This document shows, piece by piece, positions 56,501 to 63,593 of a stretch of DNA of 64,000 nt. Each line of letters begins with the position of its first letter. Position 1 is the first letter of the stretch. This DNA is from Echinicola marina. GTDB lineage: Bacteria; Bacteroidota; Bacteroidia; Cytophagales; Cyclobacteriaceae. Location of the stretch: contig NZ_CP080025.1 in NCBI RefSeq assembly GCF_020463795.1, positions 313,001 to 377,000 on the forward strand, given 5' to 3'. The position numbers and the translations under genes are program-made. Below the pieces are notes generated by a model. It had not been told where the DNA came from, did not search any database, and was given only the letters and a program-made list of their open reading frames with translations.

Positions 56501-58407
56501 ATGATGAGACTGCCTTGGGTGGCACATTGGATGTAAGCCGAGCTGCCGGAGAGGATGTGGGCAATTATGCGATCACTGCTTCAGGTTATACTTCCGGTAA
56601 CTATACCATCAGCTATGTGGATGGAAACTTTGAGATTACCCAAGCAGCCTTGACAGTTACCGCTGATGACCAAAGCAAGGTTTACGGAGAAACTGATGGT
56701 GCTTTAACAGTAAGTTATTCGGGATTTGTGAATGGTGATGATGCAACTGCCTTGGGCGGCACACTGGATGTAAGCCGAACTACCGGAGAGGATGTAGGTA
56801 ACTATGCGATTACCGCCTCTGGTTATACTTCCGGTAACTATACGATCAGCTATGTGGATGGTAACTTGGAGATCACCAAGACAACTTTAACCGTAAGCGC
56901 TGATGACCAGAGCAAGGTTTACGGTGAGGCTGATGGTACTTTAACAGTAAGTTATTCGGGATTTGTGAATAGCGATGATGAAACTGTCTTGGGCGGCACA
57001 CTGGATGTGAGCCGAGCAGCCGGAGAGGATGTGGGCACTTATGCAATTACCGCTTCTGGTTATACTTCAAGCAATTATACCATCAGCTATGTAGATGGCA
57101 GCTTTGAGATCACGCAGGCAGCCCTGACAGTTACTGCGGACGATAAATCCAAGGTTTACGGAGAAACAGATGCTGCCTTGACCGTTTCCTATGCAGGTTT
57201 TGTGAACGGTGATGATGAGACTGCCTTGGGTGGCACATTGGATGTAAGCCGAGCTGCCGGAGAGGATGTGGGCAATTATGCGATCACTGCTTCAGGTTAT
57301 ACTTCCGGTAACTATACCATCAGCTATGTGGATGGAAACTTTGAGATTACCCAAGCAGCCTTGACAGTTACCCCCGATGACCAGAGCAAGGTGTATGGCA
57401 CCGCAGATCCTGTATTGAGCTATACGGCTTCCGGTTTTGTCAATGGTGACGACGGCAGCATCCTTAGTGGCAGCCTGAGCAGGGTTTCCGGAGAAGACAT
57501 CGGAGTTTATGCCATTGAGCTGGGCAGCCTGTCAGCCGGGGGCAATTATGATATTGTCTACCAGCCGGCCACGCTTACCATCCAGGGCAGGAAGATCGAA
57601 GAGGTTTACGAACCTACTGCGGTTACCGTGGACTGGGGAATCGATTTGGTCGAAATACCTTTGCCTGAAACAGTATTGGTGAGAACCGAACAAGATGAAT
57701 TCATTAATCTGGAGGTGAATTGGAATGTATCCACAGTGGATACCAGGAACAGGGGAGCTTACCGTATAACGGGGACCTTACAACTACCAGGAACCATCTT
57801 GGGAGAAGGACTACCTGTACCGTTTATGTTTGTCAATGTAAATGCCAAGCCTGCCCCAGTGGACCTTGTCCTTGACAATAACAGTTTCGAGGCCCAGAAC
57901 GGCCCTGTAGCGATAGGCAGCATCACGGTGGTGGATCCAGTGGATAACCAACATGTTCTGGAACTTGTTTCCGGAGCAGCGGACAATGGCTATTTCTCCC
58001 TTTCTGGCAACAGCCTGTACTGGGACAGCCAGGAAGCATTGGCGGGCAGAACTGCTTTCTCGGTCGAGGTGATGGTGGTGGATGCCGATGGCAATACACT
58101 TTCCAAGGTCTTTGAGGTCAACAGGCTGAGAAAATCCCTGAACGATATCGTGATCTACAATACCTTCAGTCCAAATGAAGACGGTACCAATGATACTTGG
58201 GGTGTTGAGGAGCTCAGGTACCAGACCGGTGTAAGGATCATGATATTTGAAAAAAGTGGTAACAGGCTCTTCTATACCGAAAATCCTGAAAAAAGGTGGG
58301 ATGGAACCTATAAGGGCAAGGAAATGGCAGTAGGGAGCTATTTCTGGGTAATCGAGTCCAAGGAAGATGATAAGGTACGAAGAGGCACCCTTAATTTATT
58401 GAAATGA
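47578..58407 (+). CDS. Giant repetitive T9SS adhesin with type B C-terminal domain
   Basis: 3609 residues from the ATG at 47578, where a signal peptide starts (MKKLYSYHHLKWVSTLLIFLFSFQVAFGQ); an ATG at 47527 would add 17 residues before it. In order: an N-terminal unknown domain, a cadherin-like region (about 190-300), two Calx-beta-like units (about 305-530), further Ig-like units, a clear Calx-beta (about 757-868), a YWTD-type beta-propeller (about 877-1115, YWANREKIQSAKLDGS...), another Calx-beta (about 1119-1231) and one more Calx-like unit, Big/HYR-like domains, YDG/MBG domains, five 71-residue repeats, ten 79-residue MBG repeats and a type B sorting domain in the last ~90 residues (YNTFSPNEDGTNDTW...RWDGTYKGKEMAVGSYFWVIE). 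A surface adhesin exported by the type IX system; ligand unknown. Confidence 0.92.
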   Translation: MKKLYSYHHLKWVSTLLIFLFSFQVAFGQTVVENYDDDAGYSITSKDFTNDGIRYQINGPDPTYTHKTSNSTYSLSEGGLSDYALQFDTGGEGTISSITISLSSGGNFSLNSLSFDIQVTGNVNFSTSAGGNVILPPNDGPFALYRNYNFSSQSGFSNITSFTISGVDIVVDLDDLSYTIPSANTPPTASSFTAANGPYENLTYTFSTASFGYSDSDGDPISHVLIESLPDEGTLYVDADNDDVYDVGEEVSINDQISKADLDAGNLQYIQNGSTNTSFQFEVNDGTDNSTGNYIATLNITPVPTVTLYLTKAEDFEGNSSDKMIQVNLSHSFVAPVTVNLGFGGTATGSGVDYSVLVNPVIINPGTTFGMSAIRLVHDALYEGDETITIDIASVTNGVENGAQQQTFTILEDDLAPTVSLEVVDFWNPITDESGSYAFVRGKIDAVAGTSITIPLSFSGTAVEGTDYETTDLAITLSPGQTMDSIRVESLLDGIEEGDETIIIDMGAPTNGIKGSPDQVTLTIKDEDLAAPKDYTVEINQDRILPSNSSDVSFTFTNAEIDATYNYLFTSAAGGSTVSGSGTITTANQTISNIDLSGLSDGTITLSVDLTDSFNNTGATVQDIAEKLASIPPFMTGVPTDITVTEGVPSSIDLSGSTLGDPDAAPDDVLGITYIALGGTPSFNPGVGITVSQPVPGVWTTSGTISDLNTYLSDPSSIMFTSNPGVIGDNAGTIDLIGNDGLVGASFGTVNIDVVTPTLISINDVTVAEGDAGTSTLRFTVSLDAPAPAGGATVDYATSDGTATAGSDYTAISGTLNFAAGETSKTIDVSVNRDTEVEGSETFTITLSNPTGTGVVLDEAMGTGLIFNDDFKKATRIYWANREKIQSAKLDGSDIQTIATGQYNGIRIDHENQKLYFNELSGDILKADLDGSNVETIVSGAEAFGIALDLANSKIYWTEYDNNRIRRANLDGSNVEDVVASANGHTGVWVDNYTNKIYWSGYFLDKFFRSNLDGTNKEVVVSKIGNPWSVQVDALNGKLYFTDYYELGRADMDGSNIETLSNSGTSLGMDLDLKAGKVYYGAAGIRMANLDGTSEAEIIPYASSGDVWGIALSTEDIDVSVSVDDASIAEGNSGTGTLTFTVSLDNPAPAGGATVDYATSNGSAIAGSDFTAASGTISFAEGETSKTIDVSIAGDEILESDETLTLMLSNPTGTNVMITDGTGMGTITNDDQAAVTIAEVSGNEDDGAITLTATLDNAVQGGFTIDVSTADGTATVADNDYTAVTGQTLTFAGTAGEIQTFTVTPTLDLVQEVDETLTVSQSNLASTSLAVDISDGAIVTILNDDFPPSGYTVAWDDNLINSTEALNTFFTVSNAEVGATIFYSISSSGDGNTATVAGSKAVVDLNQVVNVDVSSLVDGHLTVEVYLQDAGGNKGPTIGNNSTVLDQTAPPAPGTPDLTRGSDSGVSASDNITNDLTPTFSGTALANSTVTVISDKDGVLGTTTANGSGNWTFTAGSDVSKGVHVMTATQADLAGNNSPASSGLSVTFDANPPSVILKPGTTNLTLNQDGISPTLSISELLYFAIFDDFTPQGNIQSSLSKSVFNCSDVGTNSVTVTVTDLAGNSWIGNASVNIIDSTNPAILAKSTITLNVDAFVTVDLTVGMIDEGSTDACGIQSQVLSKTSFSKTDEGSNTVKYTVTDVNGNSSEVDIEVIIVVVPKVLTVTVDAGQTKIYGDLDPVLTYQASGFEPGDDVGILTGALSRDPGSDVGTYAITLGTLDAGPNYTINFTGSDFEITSAPLNVTAIRNSKVYGDADPTFVFVASGLKNGDPSSTITGALGRAVGEDVGIYAINQGTLDAGPNYSINFATANFEITPATLDITADAGQNKVYGQVDPELTYQYSGLKNGDTKEGVITGALARATGEDIGTYPINQGTLDAGSNYTINFIDEDFVITQGTINGITFDDASFVYDGIEKSLAITGPLPVGTHVNYSNNGRTDVGTQQVTATISGSNFTTLVLTADLTVTPGTITGISFDDASFVYDGTEKSLAITGPLPVGTHVNYSNNGRTDVGTQQVTATISGSNFTTLVLTADLTVTPGTITGISFDDASFVYDGTEKSLAITGPLPVGTHVNYSNNGRTDVGTQQVTATISGSNFTTLVLTADLTVTPGIITGITFDDASFVYDGTEKSLAIAGPLPVGTHVNYSNNGRTDVGTQQVTATISGSNFTTLVLTADLTVTPGTITGISFDDASFVYDGTEKSLAITGPLPVGTHVNYTNNGRTDVGTQQVTATISGSNFTTLVLTADLTVSPATLDITADAGQSKIYDDPDPVFSFVADGFEGGDTETILTGSLTRAAGEDVGIHPINLGTLDAGPNYTINFISADFEIIPATLGITAYAGQSKIYGDSDPTLGYQVAGLKNGDTEGVITGALARTVGEDVGIYAINLGTLDAGANYTIVYSIAEFEITKAALTVTAEDQSKVYGEADPSLTVSYSGFVNGDDESALGGTLDVSRAAGEDVGTYAITASGYTSSNYTISYVDGSLEITQAALTVTADDQSKVYGETDGALTVSYSGFVNSDDETALGGTLNISRAAGEDVGTYAITASGYTSSNYTISYVDGSFEITQAALTVTADDQSKVYGAADPALTVSYSGFVNGDDATALGGTLDVSRTTGEDVGNYAITASGYTSGNYTISYVDGNLEITKAALTVSADDQSKVYGEADGALTVSYSGFVNSDDATVLGGTLDVSRAAGEDVGTYAIMASGYTSSNYTISYVDGSFEITQAALTVTADDQSKVYGESDPALTVSYSGFVNGDDETALGGTLDVSRAAGEDVGTYAITASGYTSGNYTISYVDGNFEINQAALTVTADDKSKVYGETDAALTVSYAGFVNGDDETALGGTLDVSRAAGEDVGTYAITASGYTSGNYTISYVDGNFEINQAALTVTADDKSKVYGETDAALTVSYAGFVNGDDETALGGTLDVSRAAGEDVGNYAITASGYTSGNYTISYVDGNFEITQAALTVTADDQSKVYGETDGALTVSYSGFVNGDDATALGGTLDVSRTTGEDVGNYAITASGYTSGNYTISYVDGNLEITKTTLTVSADDQSKVYGEADGTLTVSYSGFVNSDDETVLGGTLDVSRAAGEDVGTYAITASGYTSSNYTISYVDGSFEITQAALTVTADDKSKVYGETDAALTVSYAGFVNGDDETALGGTLDVSRAAGEDVGNYAITASGYTSGNYTISYVDGNFEITQAALTVTPDDQSKVYGTADPVLSYTASGFVNGDDGSILSGSLSRVSGEDIGVYAIELGSLSAGGNYDIVYQPATLTIQGRKIEEVYEPTAVTVDWGIDLVEIPLPETVLVRTEQDEFINLEVNWNVSTVDTRNRGAYRITGTLQLPGTILGEGLPVPFMFVNVNAKPAPVDLVLDNNSFEAQNGPVAIGSITVVDPVDNQHVLELVSGAADNGYFSLSGNSLYWDSQEALAGRTAFSVEVMVVDADGNTLSKVFEVNRLRKSLNDIVIYNTFSPNEDGTNDTWGVEELRYQTGVRIMIFEKSGNRLFYTENPEKRWDGTYKGKEMAVGSYFWVIESKEDDKVRRGTLNLLK
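53446..54510 (+). repeat. Five tandem 213-bp repeats in the adhesin gene
   Basis: Exactly 5 x 213 bp encoding 71-residue units that begin G-T-I-x-G-I-x-FDDASFVYDG and end LTADLTV(T/S)P. Copies are almost identical at the DNA level, including synonymous sites, so they arose recently or are kept alike by gene conversion. The period is a multiple of three, so copy number can change without a frameshift. Confidence 0.95.
54988..57357 (+). repeat. Ten tandem 237-bp MBG repeats in the adhesin gene
   Basis: Exactly 10 x 237 bp encoding 79-residue MBG-type domains (ALTVTADDQSKVYGE ... NYTISYVDGNFEI). Units 3-4 and 8-9 share private variants (TTGEDVGN and NLEITK, then VSADDQ and VLGG), showing a five-unit (1185-bp) block duplication. 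An eleventh, divergent unit follows from 57358. Confidence 0.95.
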
Positions 58408-58466
58408 TGAAAAGGTTTTGTCAAGTAATTAAAGATTGTTTTGGAAATAGAAAGCCAGTTAATCAA

Positions 58467-59423
58467 ATGAAAAAGGTTTTAGTTTATACATTGATGTTCA
58501 TGCTGTCGGCACCTTTGATGGTGCTGGGGCAGTCGAGAAAATACATTAGCCAGTTCAACTTTTTCCAGAGTTACTATAACCCCGGGTTGACCGGTTATGA
58601 GGGCAGTACTTTAAGGGGCTTTGTCAGGAACCAATGGAGTGGTTTTGAAGGAGCGCCAAGGACCATGTTCTTTAGTGCGGAGCTGGATTTCGGGGAAATG
58701 AAAGGAGAGGAAGATCCTGCCCTGATGGGCAAAAATGCGGCCAGCCTCAACCTATTGTTCGATGAGTACGGGGCCTTCAGGGAAACCTCCCTGGTGCTGG
58801 GCTATGCCAGCAGGATCAGGCTGACAGAAAAGCACAACCTGCGCCTGGGTGCGGGGGTAAGCTATACCAATGTCAAACTGGACGGCACGTCCATGACCGT
58901 GGAGCAGCAGAACGACGAATTGCTGGGCCAGTATATCGGCGGCTTTTCCGATATGCAGATCATCGACTTCAATGTAGGCCTGGCGCTGACGCACGAAAAG
59001 TACTACCTGTCCTATGCCATGCACCAGGTCAACGGGGGCAGCATTTCCAGCGGAGATGAATTTATGGAAGGCAGGCCGATCAACTATATTGTACAGGCGG
59101 GCTACCGGGAGGCCCTGAGTGATCAGGTGTCCGTAATCGGGAATTTCTTTTACCGCAACCAGGAGGACCTTCCGGACAATATAGAATTTAACCTGAAGGC
59201 ATTGTTGATGGACAGGTTCTGGCTAGGGGCAGGGCACCGGGTGGATTATGCGAACAATTTGCAGCTGGGCTTCCTCTTGAAGCGGGTGAAGGTAGGCTAT
59301 GTCTATGAGTTCCCGACCAACGGCAGTTACCTGCTCCCTGGCAATACCCACGAGTTCATGGCCATATTCAACCTGTTCAGGACCAACGAAAGGAAACATG
59401 CCAAGGAAGTCTTGATTTGGTAG
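58467..59423 (+). CDS. PorP/SprF family type IX secretion outer-membrane protein
   Basis: 318 residues from the ATG at 58467, where a signal peptide begins (MKKVLVYTLMFMLSAPLMVLGQ). An in-frame ATG at 58404 overlaps the adhesin stop (ATGA) and may couple translation, adding 21 residues. The mature start RKYISQFNFFQSYYNPGLTGYEGS is the PorP/SprF hallmark, and the chain continues as beta-strand segments of an outer-membrane barrel. It very probably helps export or anchor the giant adhesin encoded directly upstream. GC content and codon choice (CTG, GGC, AAC) are higher than in the upstream adhesin repeats but match the adhesin's last kilobase. A perfect terminator follows. Confidence 0.92.
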   Translation: MKKVLVYTLMFMLSAPLMVLGQSRKYISQFNFFQSYYNPGLTGYEGSTLRGFVRNQWSGFEGAPRTMFFSAELDFGEMKGEEDPALMGKNAASLNLLFDEYGAFRETSLVLGYASRIRLTEKHNLRLGAGVSYTNVKLDGTSMTVEQQNDELLGQYIGGFSDMQIIDFNVGLALTHEKYYLSYAMHQVNGGSISSGDEFMEGRPINYIVQAGYREALSDQVSVIGNFFYRNQEDLPDNIEFNLKALLMDRFWLGAGHRVDYANNLQLGFLLKRVKVGYVYEFPTNGSYLLPGNTHEFMAIFNLFRTNERKHAKEVLIW

Positions 59424-59430
59424 GGATATT

Positions 59431-59481
59431 ATTAAAGGTCCTCATGGCTGGAACCATGAGGACCTTTAATATCAGTTTTTT
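59431..59481 (+). terminator. Strong terminator of the adhesin-PorP operon
   Basis: A perfect 17-bp stem (ATTAAAGGTCCTCATGG at 59431-59447 and its complement at 59454-59470) with a 6-nt loop, followed by a T6 run at 59476-59481. Confidence 0.92.
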
Positions 59482-60396
59482 ATCTTTAAGAGCTTAGATT
59501 TCATTTTTTCAACCTCTCAAATAAGCAGTTCATAGATTTTAAAAGGTTAATAATAATCCCCCTATGCTATAAAGAGATGAACTCATCATTTTTGCTGTCT
59601 TTTAGGTATTGATTAAAATCCTGTCAAAAGATACTAAGGTTTGAGAATGGTCATGAACCAAGATTCGATGGTTGAACCCGGAGTATGCAGAAGTACTGTC
59701 CAGTAACAATTCAGCACTTATTGCCTATTTCTGCTTACAAGCTCCTAGGCTTGTCTTTACCTTTGTTTATATAAAAACCAAATTATCTTCGGGTCACACA
59801 GGGATCTCCTTCGGATCACCTTCGGATTAAGCTCGGATATTTCCGAGTTAAATCCGAAGATAATTTGGATAAAAACCCTGCTTGATCCAGAGATATGGAA
59901 AAGGATACCTTACTTGTCCAAGGCTAATCCATAATGGGTACATAAAGGGATATAAGGTGTTTAGGAGATTGCTCGCTCCGTTGACTACATATAGAATGGA
60001 AGAGAAGTGGTGCAGGTTGAAATACTTGGGGCAAGAATATTTTGACTTGAATATGCATTCTTTTTCATAATTACAGATAAATACAGCCCTGTCCTCCCAC
60101 TACACATATCTAATTGACAGCCATTTCCCCCTCCGAGATAAACCTGTGGTTAATAATGATGAGATATTGATAGGGTCAAACCCGAAATATGCATGAGCCT
60201 ATCTATAATAATTCCCAAAGCATCATCAAGGTTTAATAAAGACGCTCCTACCCTTACCATCAGAAATATCACCGCCCCAAAACCTCCGATAAACCACTGA
60301 TAATAAAACAAATCCACCCCATATCTATTGGACTATGCTCATGGAATAGTTAAATTATGGACAAGACCTAACAGCACCAGTGCTAACGCCATTTTT
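59482..60396. other. Long intergenic region with palindromic element, no clear gene
   Basis: About 900 bp. Apart from the palindromic structure at 59778-59868, it contains only short open frames, such as 59882-60070 starting at TTG, that look non-coding. The promoter of the LolA-like/ABC operon should lie near the right end, but I do not recognise it. Confidence 0.5.
59778..59868. repeat. 91-bp nested palindromic element
   Basis: Outer arms CCAAATTATCTTCGG (59778-59792) and its exact complement (59854-59868) enclose an inner hairpin CTCGGA/TCCGAG (59832-59837 and 59842-59847), extended imperfectly by CGGAT/ATCCG. The unit TCGGAT occurs three times in the left and centre (59811, 59822, 59833). 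It can fold into one long branched structure. It may be a REP/MITE-like mobile palindrome or a structured RNA. Confidence 0.6.
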
Positions 60397-61137
60397 ATGA
60401 AAACGCTATTTTGCTTCATCTTCCTTTTCACACCTCTTTTGCTGGCTGCTCAAGATGCCACTGAGATCATCAAGAAGGTCGATCAGAAAATGAGGGGCAA
60501 ATCTTCATCCTCCAATATGACCATGAAAATCATCAGGCCAGATTGGTCAAGGGAAATTTCAATGAAAGGCTGGAGCCTAGGAACCGGCTATTCCCTCATC
60601 CTTATCACCAGTCCAGCAAGAGACCAAGGCACCGCTTTCCTCAAGCGTGATAAAGAAATTTGGAACTGGCAACCTACCATTGATAGGGTGGTGAAGCTGC
60701 CTCCTTCTATGATGAGCCAGTCTTGGATGGGCTCAGATTTTACTAATGATGATCTGGTGAAAGAATCTTCAGTACTTGAGGATTATGACCATTTTCTTAA
60801 AGGAGACACCATCATCAATAATTATGATTGCTGGAAACTAGAACTCATTCCCAAGGAGGATGCCGCAGTAGTATGGGGATCAATTGAATTATTTGTATCC
60901 AAAACGGACTATATAGAACTGCTCATCCGCTACTTTGATGAGGATGGCTTTCTTATCAATACCATGATTCTTTCAGACATCAAAGAAATGGATGGAAGAC
61001 TAATTCCCAGTAAAATGGATATGATCCCTGAGGAAAACCCCGACCAAAGGACAGTCATTATCTATAATGATCTTGATTTTGATATCGACATCGATGAAGG
61101 TTTTTTCTCTATTCAAAAAATGAAACGTATACGCTGA
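60397..61137 (+). CDS. LolA-like outer membrane lipoprotein-sorting protein
   Basis: 246 residues from the ATG at 60397, the start of a signal peptide (MKTLFCFIFLFTPLLLAAQ). An earlier ATG at 60328 would put 23 unlikely residues before it. The mature protein begins DATEIIKKVDQKMRGKSS and matches the LolA-like family (often named outer membrane lipoprotein-sorting protein) seen with MacB-type transporters. It probably binds a lipid or lipoprotein in the periplasm. Its stop overlaps the next gene's ATG by one base (TGATG), so the operon is translationally coupled. Confidence 0.85.
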   Translation: MKTLFCFIFLFTPLLLAAQDATEIIKKVDQKMRGKSSSSNMTMKIIRPDWSREISMKGWSLGTGYSLILITSPARDQGTAFLKRDKEIWNWQPTIDRVVKLPPSMMSQSWMGSDFTNDDLVKESSVLEDYDHFLKGDTIINNYDCWKLELIPKEDAAVVWGSIELFVSKTDYIELLIRYFDEDGFLINTMILSDIKEMDGRLIPSKMDMIPEENPDQRTVIIYNDLDFDIDIDEGFFSIQKMKRIR

Positions 61138-62360
61138 TGCTTCTTAAATTGGCTTGGAGAAATATCTGGAGAAATAAACGGCGGACCATTATCACCATTG
61201 TCAGCATTGCTTTTGCTGTCATCTTGTCCAGCCTTATGCGCTCCATGCAATTGGGTTCCTATGAAAGAATGATTGATAACAGCGTGCGTTTTTTGACCGG
61301 TTATATACAGATCCACCAAAAAGGATATTGGGAAGAGCAGGTAATTGATAATGCCTTCAAGCCTTCTTCAAACTTACAGCAAAAAGTCGAAGGAATCGAA
61401 GATGTAGAAGCAGCGGTCCCAAGACTGGAATCCTTTGCCTTAGCCTCTTACCGAACCCAGACCAAAGGGGCATTGGTCATAGGCATTGACCCTCAAAAAG
61501 AAGCCGCACTCACCAATGTCGAGGATAAGATTGTCCAAGGTAGCGCCTTTGAGATTAACGAAGAACATGTGCTGATCGGAACAGGACTGGCAGAATACCT
61601 GAAACTTTCTGTTGGCGATACCATCGTATTGATCAGCCAGGGTTACCATGGGGCAAATGCTGCAGGAAAATATACCGTTAGTGGTCTGGTCCAGTTTGGT
61701 TTGCCACAGCTCACCAATCAGGTAGTTTTCATGCCCTTGCCAGCCGCTCAATATTTCTTTGGTGCTGAGCAACTGCTTACTGCCTTAGCCATAGTCACTG
61801 AGCATCCAAAACATGTAAGTTCTATTGAGGCCAGTTTACGGGAGGAGCTTGACACCACTGCATTAGAAGTCATGAACTGGAGAACAATGATGCCAGAATT
61901 GGTTCAGGGAATAGAGGTAGACAATATTTCTGGCATTATCATGCTCATGCTACTCTATGTGGTAATAGGCTTTGGTATGTTTGGGACATTTCTGATGATG
62001 ACCACCGAGCGTCTTTATGAGTTTGGGATTTTACTTTCCGTAGGAATGAGAAGGTACAAACTGCAATTGATTATCTTTGCAGAAATCATCATGCTGGCTA
62101 TGATCGCTGTATTGGCAGGATTTGCCTTAAGCATCCCACTCATAAGTTATTTTTATCATCATCCCATCTCCTTATCTGAAGAATACAAGGCAGCATTTGA
62201 AAAGTTTGGAATCGAAGCGGTTTATGTTTTCAGTCTGGAACCCGTAGTATTTACCAGTCAGGCATGGGTGGTGTTTTTTATGGCCTTGGTGCTGGGGGGA
62301 TACCCGATATATAGCATCTGGAAACTGGAACCTGTAACTGCAATGAGAGAAGGAAGGTAA
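61137..62360 (+). CDS. ABC transporter permease (FtsX/MacB-LolC type)
   Basis: 407 residues. The N-terminal LAWRNIWRNKRRTIITIVSIAFAVILSSLM has the amphipathic helix and first membrane segment of LolC/FtsX permeases. A periplasmic MacB_PCD domain follows (about 45-250), and three more membrane helices sit at about 263-290, 310-340 and 370-395 (FtsX domain). It would act with the second permease and the ATPase downstream to move lipids, lipoproteins or another hydrophobic cargo out of the inner membrane by mechanotransmission. The stop is directly followed by the next ATG. Confidence 0.9.
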   Translation: MLLKLAWRNIWRNKRRTIITIVSIAFAVILSSLMRSMQLGSYERMIDNSVRFLTGYIQIHQKGYWEEQVIDNAFKPSSNLQQKVEGIEDVEAAVPRLESFALASYRTQTKGALVIGIDPQKEAALTNVEDKIVQGSAFEINEEHVLIGTGLAEYLKLSVGDTIVLISQGYHGANAAGKYTVSGLVQFGLPQLTNQVVFMPLPAAQYFFGAEQLLTALAIVTEHPKHVSSIEASLREELDTTALEVMNWRTMMPELVQGIEVDNISGIIMLMLLYVVIGFGMFGTFLMMTTERLYEFGILLSVGMRRYKLQLIIFAEIIMLAMIAVLAGFALSIPLISYFYHHPISLSEEYKAAFEKFGIEAVYVFSLEPVVFTSQAWVVFFMALVLGGYPIYSIWKLEPVTAMREGR

Positions 62361-63581
62361 ATGAATATGCTAATCAAAATCGCTTGGAGAAATGTATGGA
62401 GAAACAAAGGCCGGAGCATGGTGGTCATTGGCGCTATTGTCGTGGGCATCTGGGCCTTGATTTTTATGTTGGGCTTTATGAATGGCTTCACTGTTTCCTA
62501 TATCAATGGGGCCATTGAGCATGAAATCTCCCATATACAAATCCACCACCCAAAATTCAAAGAAGATTATAAAATAAGCTACAACATCCCAAATGGCACT
62601 GCCTTGGAAAAAACCCTTTCTTCTGAGCCAGGGATAGCCGCGATTTCCCCCAGAAGCTTAACCAATGGCATGGTTTCATCCACCAGAAAAGCCAGCGGAG
62701 TGCGTATATACGGCATCATTCCTGAACTGGAAAAAAGGGTCACCCACCATGACTCCTTATTAACAGAGGGCACTTATTTTGAATCCAAGCAGAAAAACCC
62801 CGTTGTAATTGGAAATGAGCTGGCGGAGGATCTGAAGGTAAACATCAACTCAAAAATAGTCCTGACCTTTCAAGATGAAGAAAACAATTTGGTTGCAGGA
62901 GCATTCCGAATAGTAGGCTTGATAGAAACCACCTCTCCCAATATCAACCAAGCTACTGCCTATGTAAAGAAGGAAGACCTGAACCGAATTGCCGGAATAG
63001 AGGATAACATTCATGAAATCGCCATTTTCCTTAACCATCCGGAAGATGAAACCATATTGGTGAAAGCACTTGAACAAAATCATCCAGCACTTCAGATAGA
63101 ATCTTGGAGAACCATCGCCCCGGAACTAGAACTCTTCCTTTCCATGACGGATAGTTTCCTCTGGGTGCTTTTTGGGATCATCATGACAGCGCTCATATTT
63201 GGCATTATCAATACCATGTTGATGGCTGTATTGGAACGTCATAGAGAACTGGGCATGTTGATGGCCATAGGGATGAACAAATGGCGGGTGTATATCATGA
63301 TCGTCATTGAAACAGTATTTCTATCCCTGGTGGGCGGCCCTTTGGGAGCTATTATTGGCCTGATTACCATGAATTGGCTGGGCATTCATGGTATTGATTT
63401 GAGTGCCTATTCAGCAGGACTAAAAGCCTATGGCTATGACAGCATCCTCTACCCTAGCATTGAAAACGACACCTATATATTGGTTACTATTGGAGTAATT
63501 ATCACTGCTTTGGCCGGAGCCCTTTATCCTGCCCACAAAGCCATTCAACTCAAGCCAAGCGAGGCCTTGCATATGACGTAA
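62361..63581 (+). CDS. ABC transporter permease (FtsX/MacB-LolE type)
   Basis: 406 residues, paralogous to the preceding permease: IAWRNVWRNKGRSMVVIGAIVVGIWALIFMLGF at the N-terminus, a periplasmic domain, and helices at about 268-290 and later, with the FtsX signature LERHRELGMLMAIGMNKWRVYIMI. The two permeases probably form a heterodimer like LolCE. It starts immediately after the stop of the first permease gene and ends 12 bp before the ATPase gene. Confidence 0.9.
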   Translation: MNMLIKIAWRNVWRNKGRSMVVIGAIVVGIWALIFMLGFMNGFTVSYINGAIEHEISHIQIHHPKFKEDYKISYNIPNGTALEKTLSSEPGIAAISPRSLTNGMVSSTRKASGVRIYGIIPELEKRVTHHDSLLTEGTYFESKQKNPVVIGNELAEDLKVNINSKIVLTFQDEENNLVAGAFRIVGLIETTSPNINQATAYVKKEDLNRIAGIEDNIHEIAIFLNHPEDETILVKALEQNHPALQIESWRTIAPELELFLSMTDSFLWVLFGIIMTALIFGIINTMLMAVLERHRELGMLMAIGMNKWRVYIMIVIETVFLSLVGGPLGAIIGLITMNWLGIHGIDLSAYSAGLKAYGYDSILYPSIENDTYILVTIGVIITALAGALYPAHKAIQLKPSEALHMT

Positions 63582-63593
63582 ACAAAAGAGATT

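Noticed and set aside
53446-57357. Possible CRISPR array from regularly repeated DNA
   Set aside because: Repeats are 213 and 237 bp, contiguous, without unique spacers, and fully coding in frame; no cas genes are present.
59882-60070. 62-codon open frame in the intergenic region
   Set aside because: TTG start, no recognisable family and no supporting signals; probably chance.
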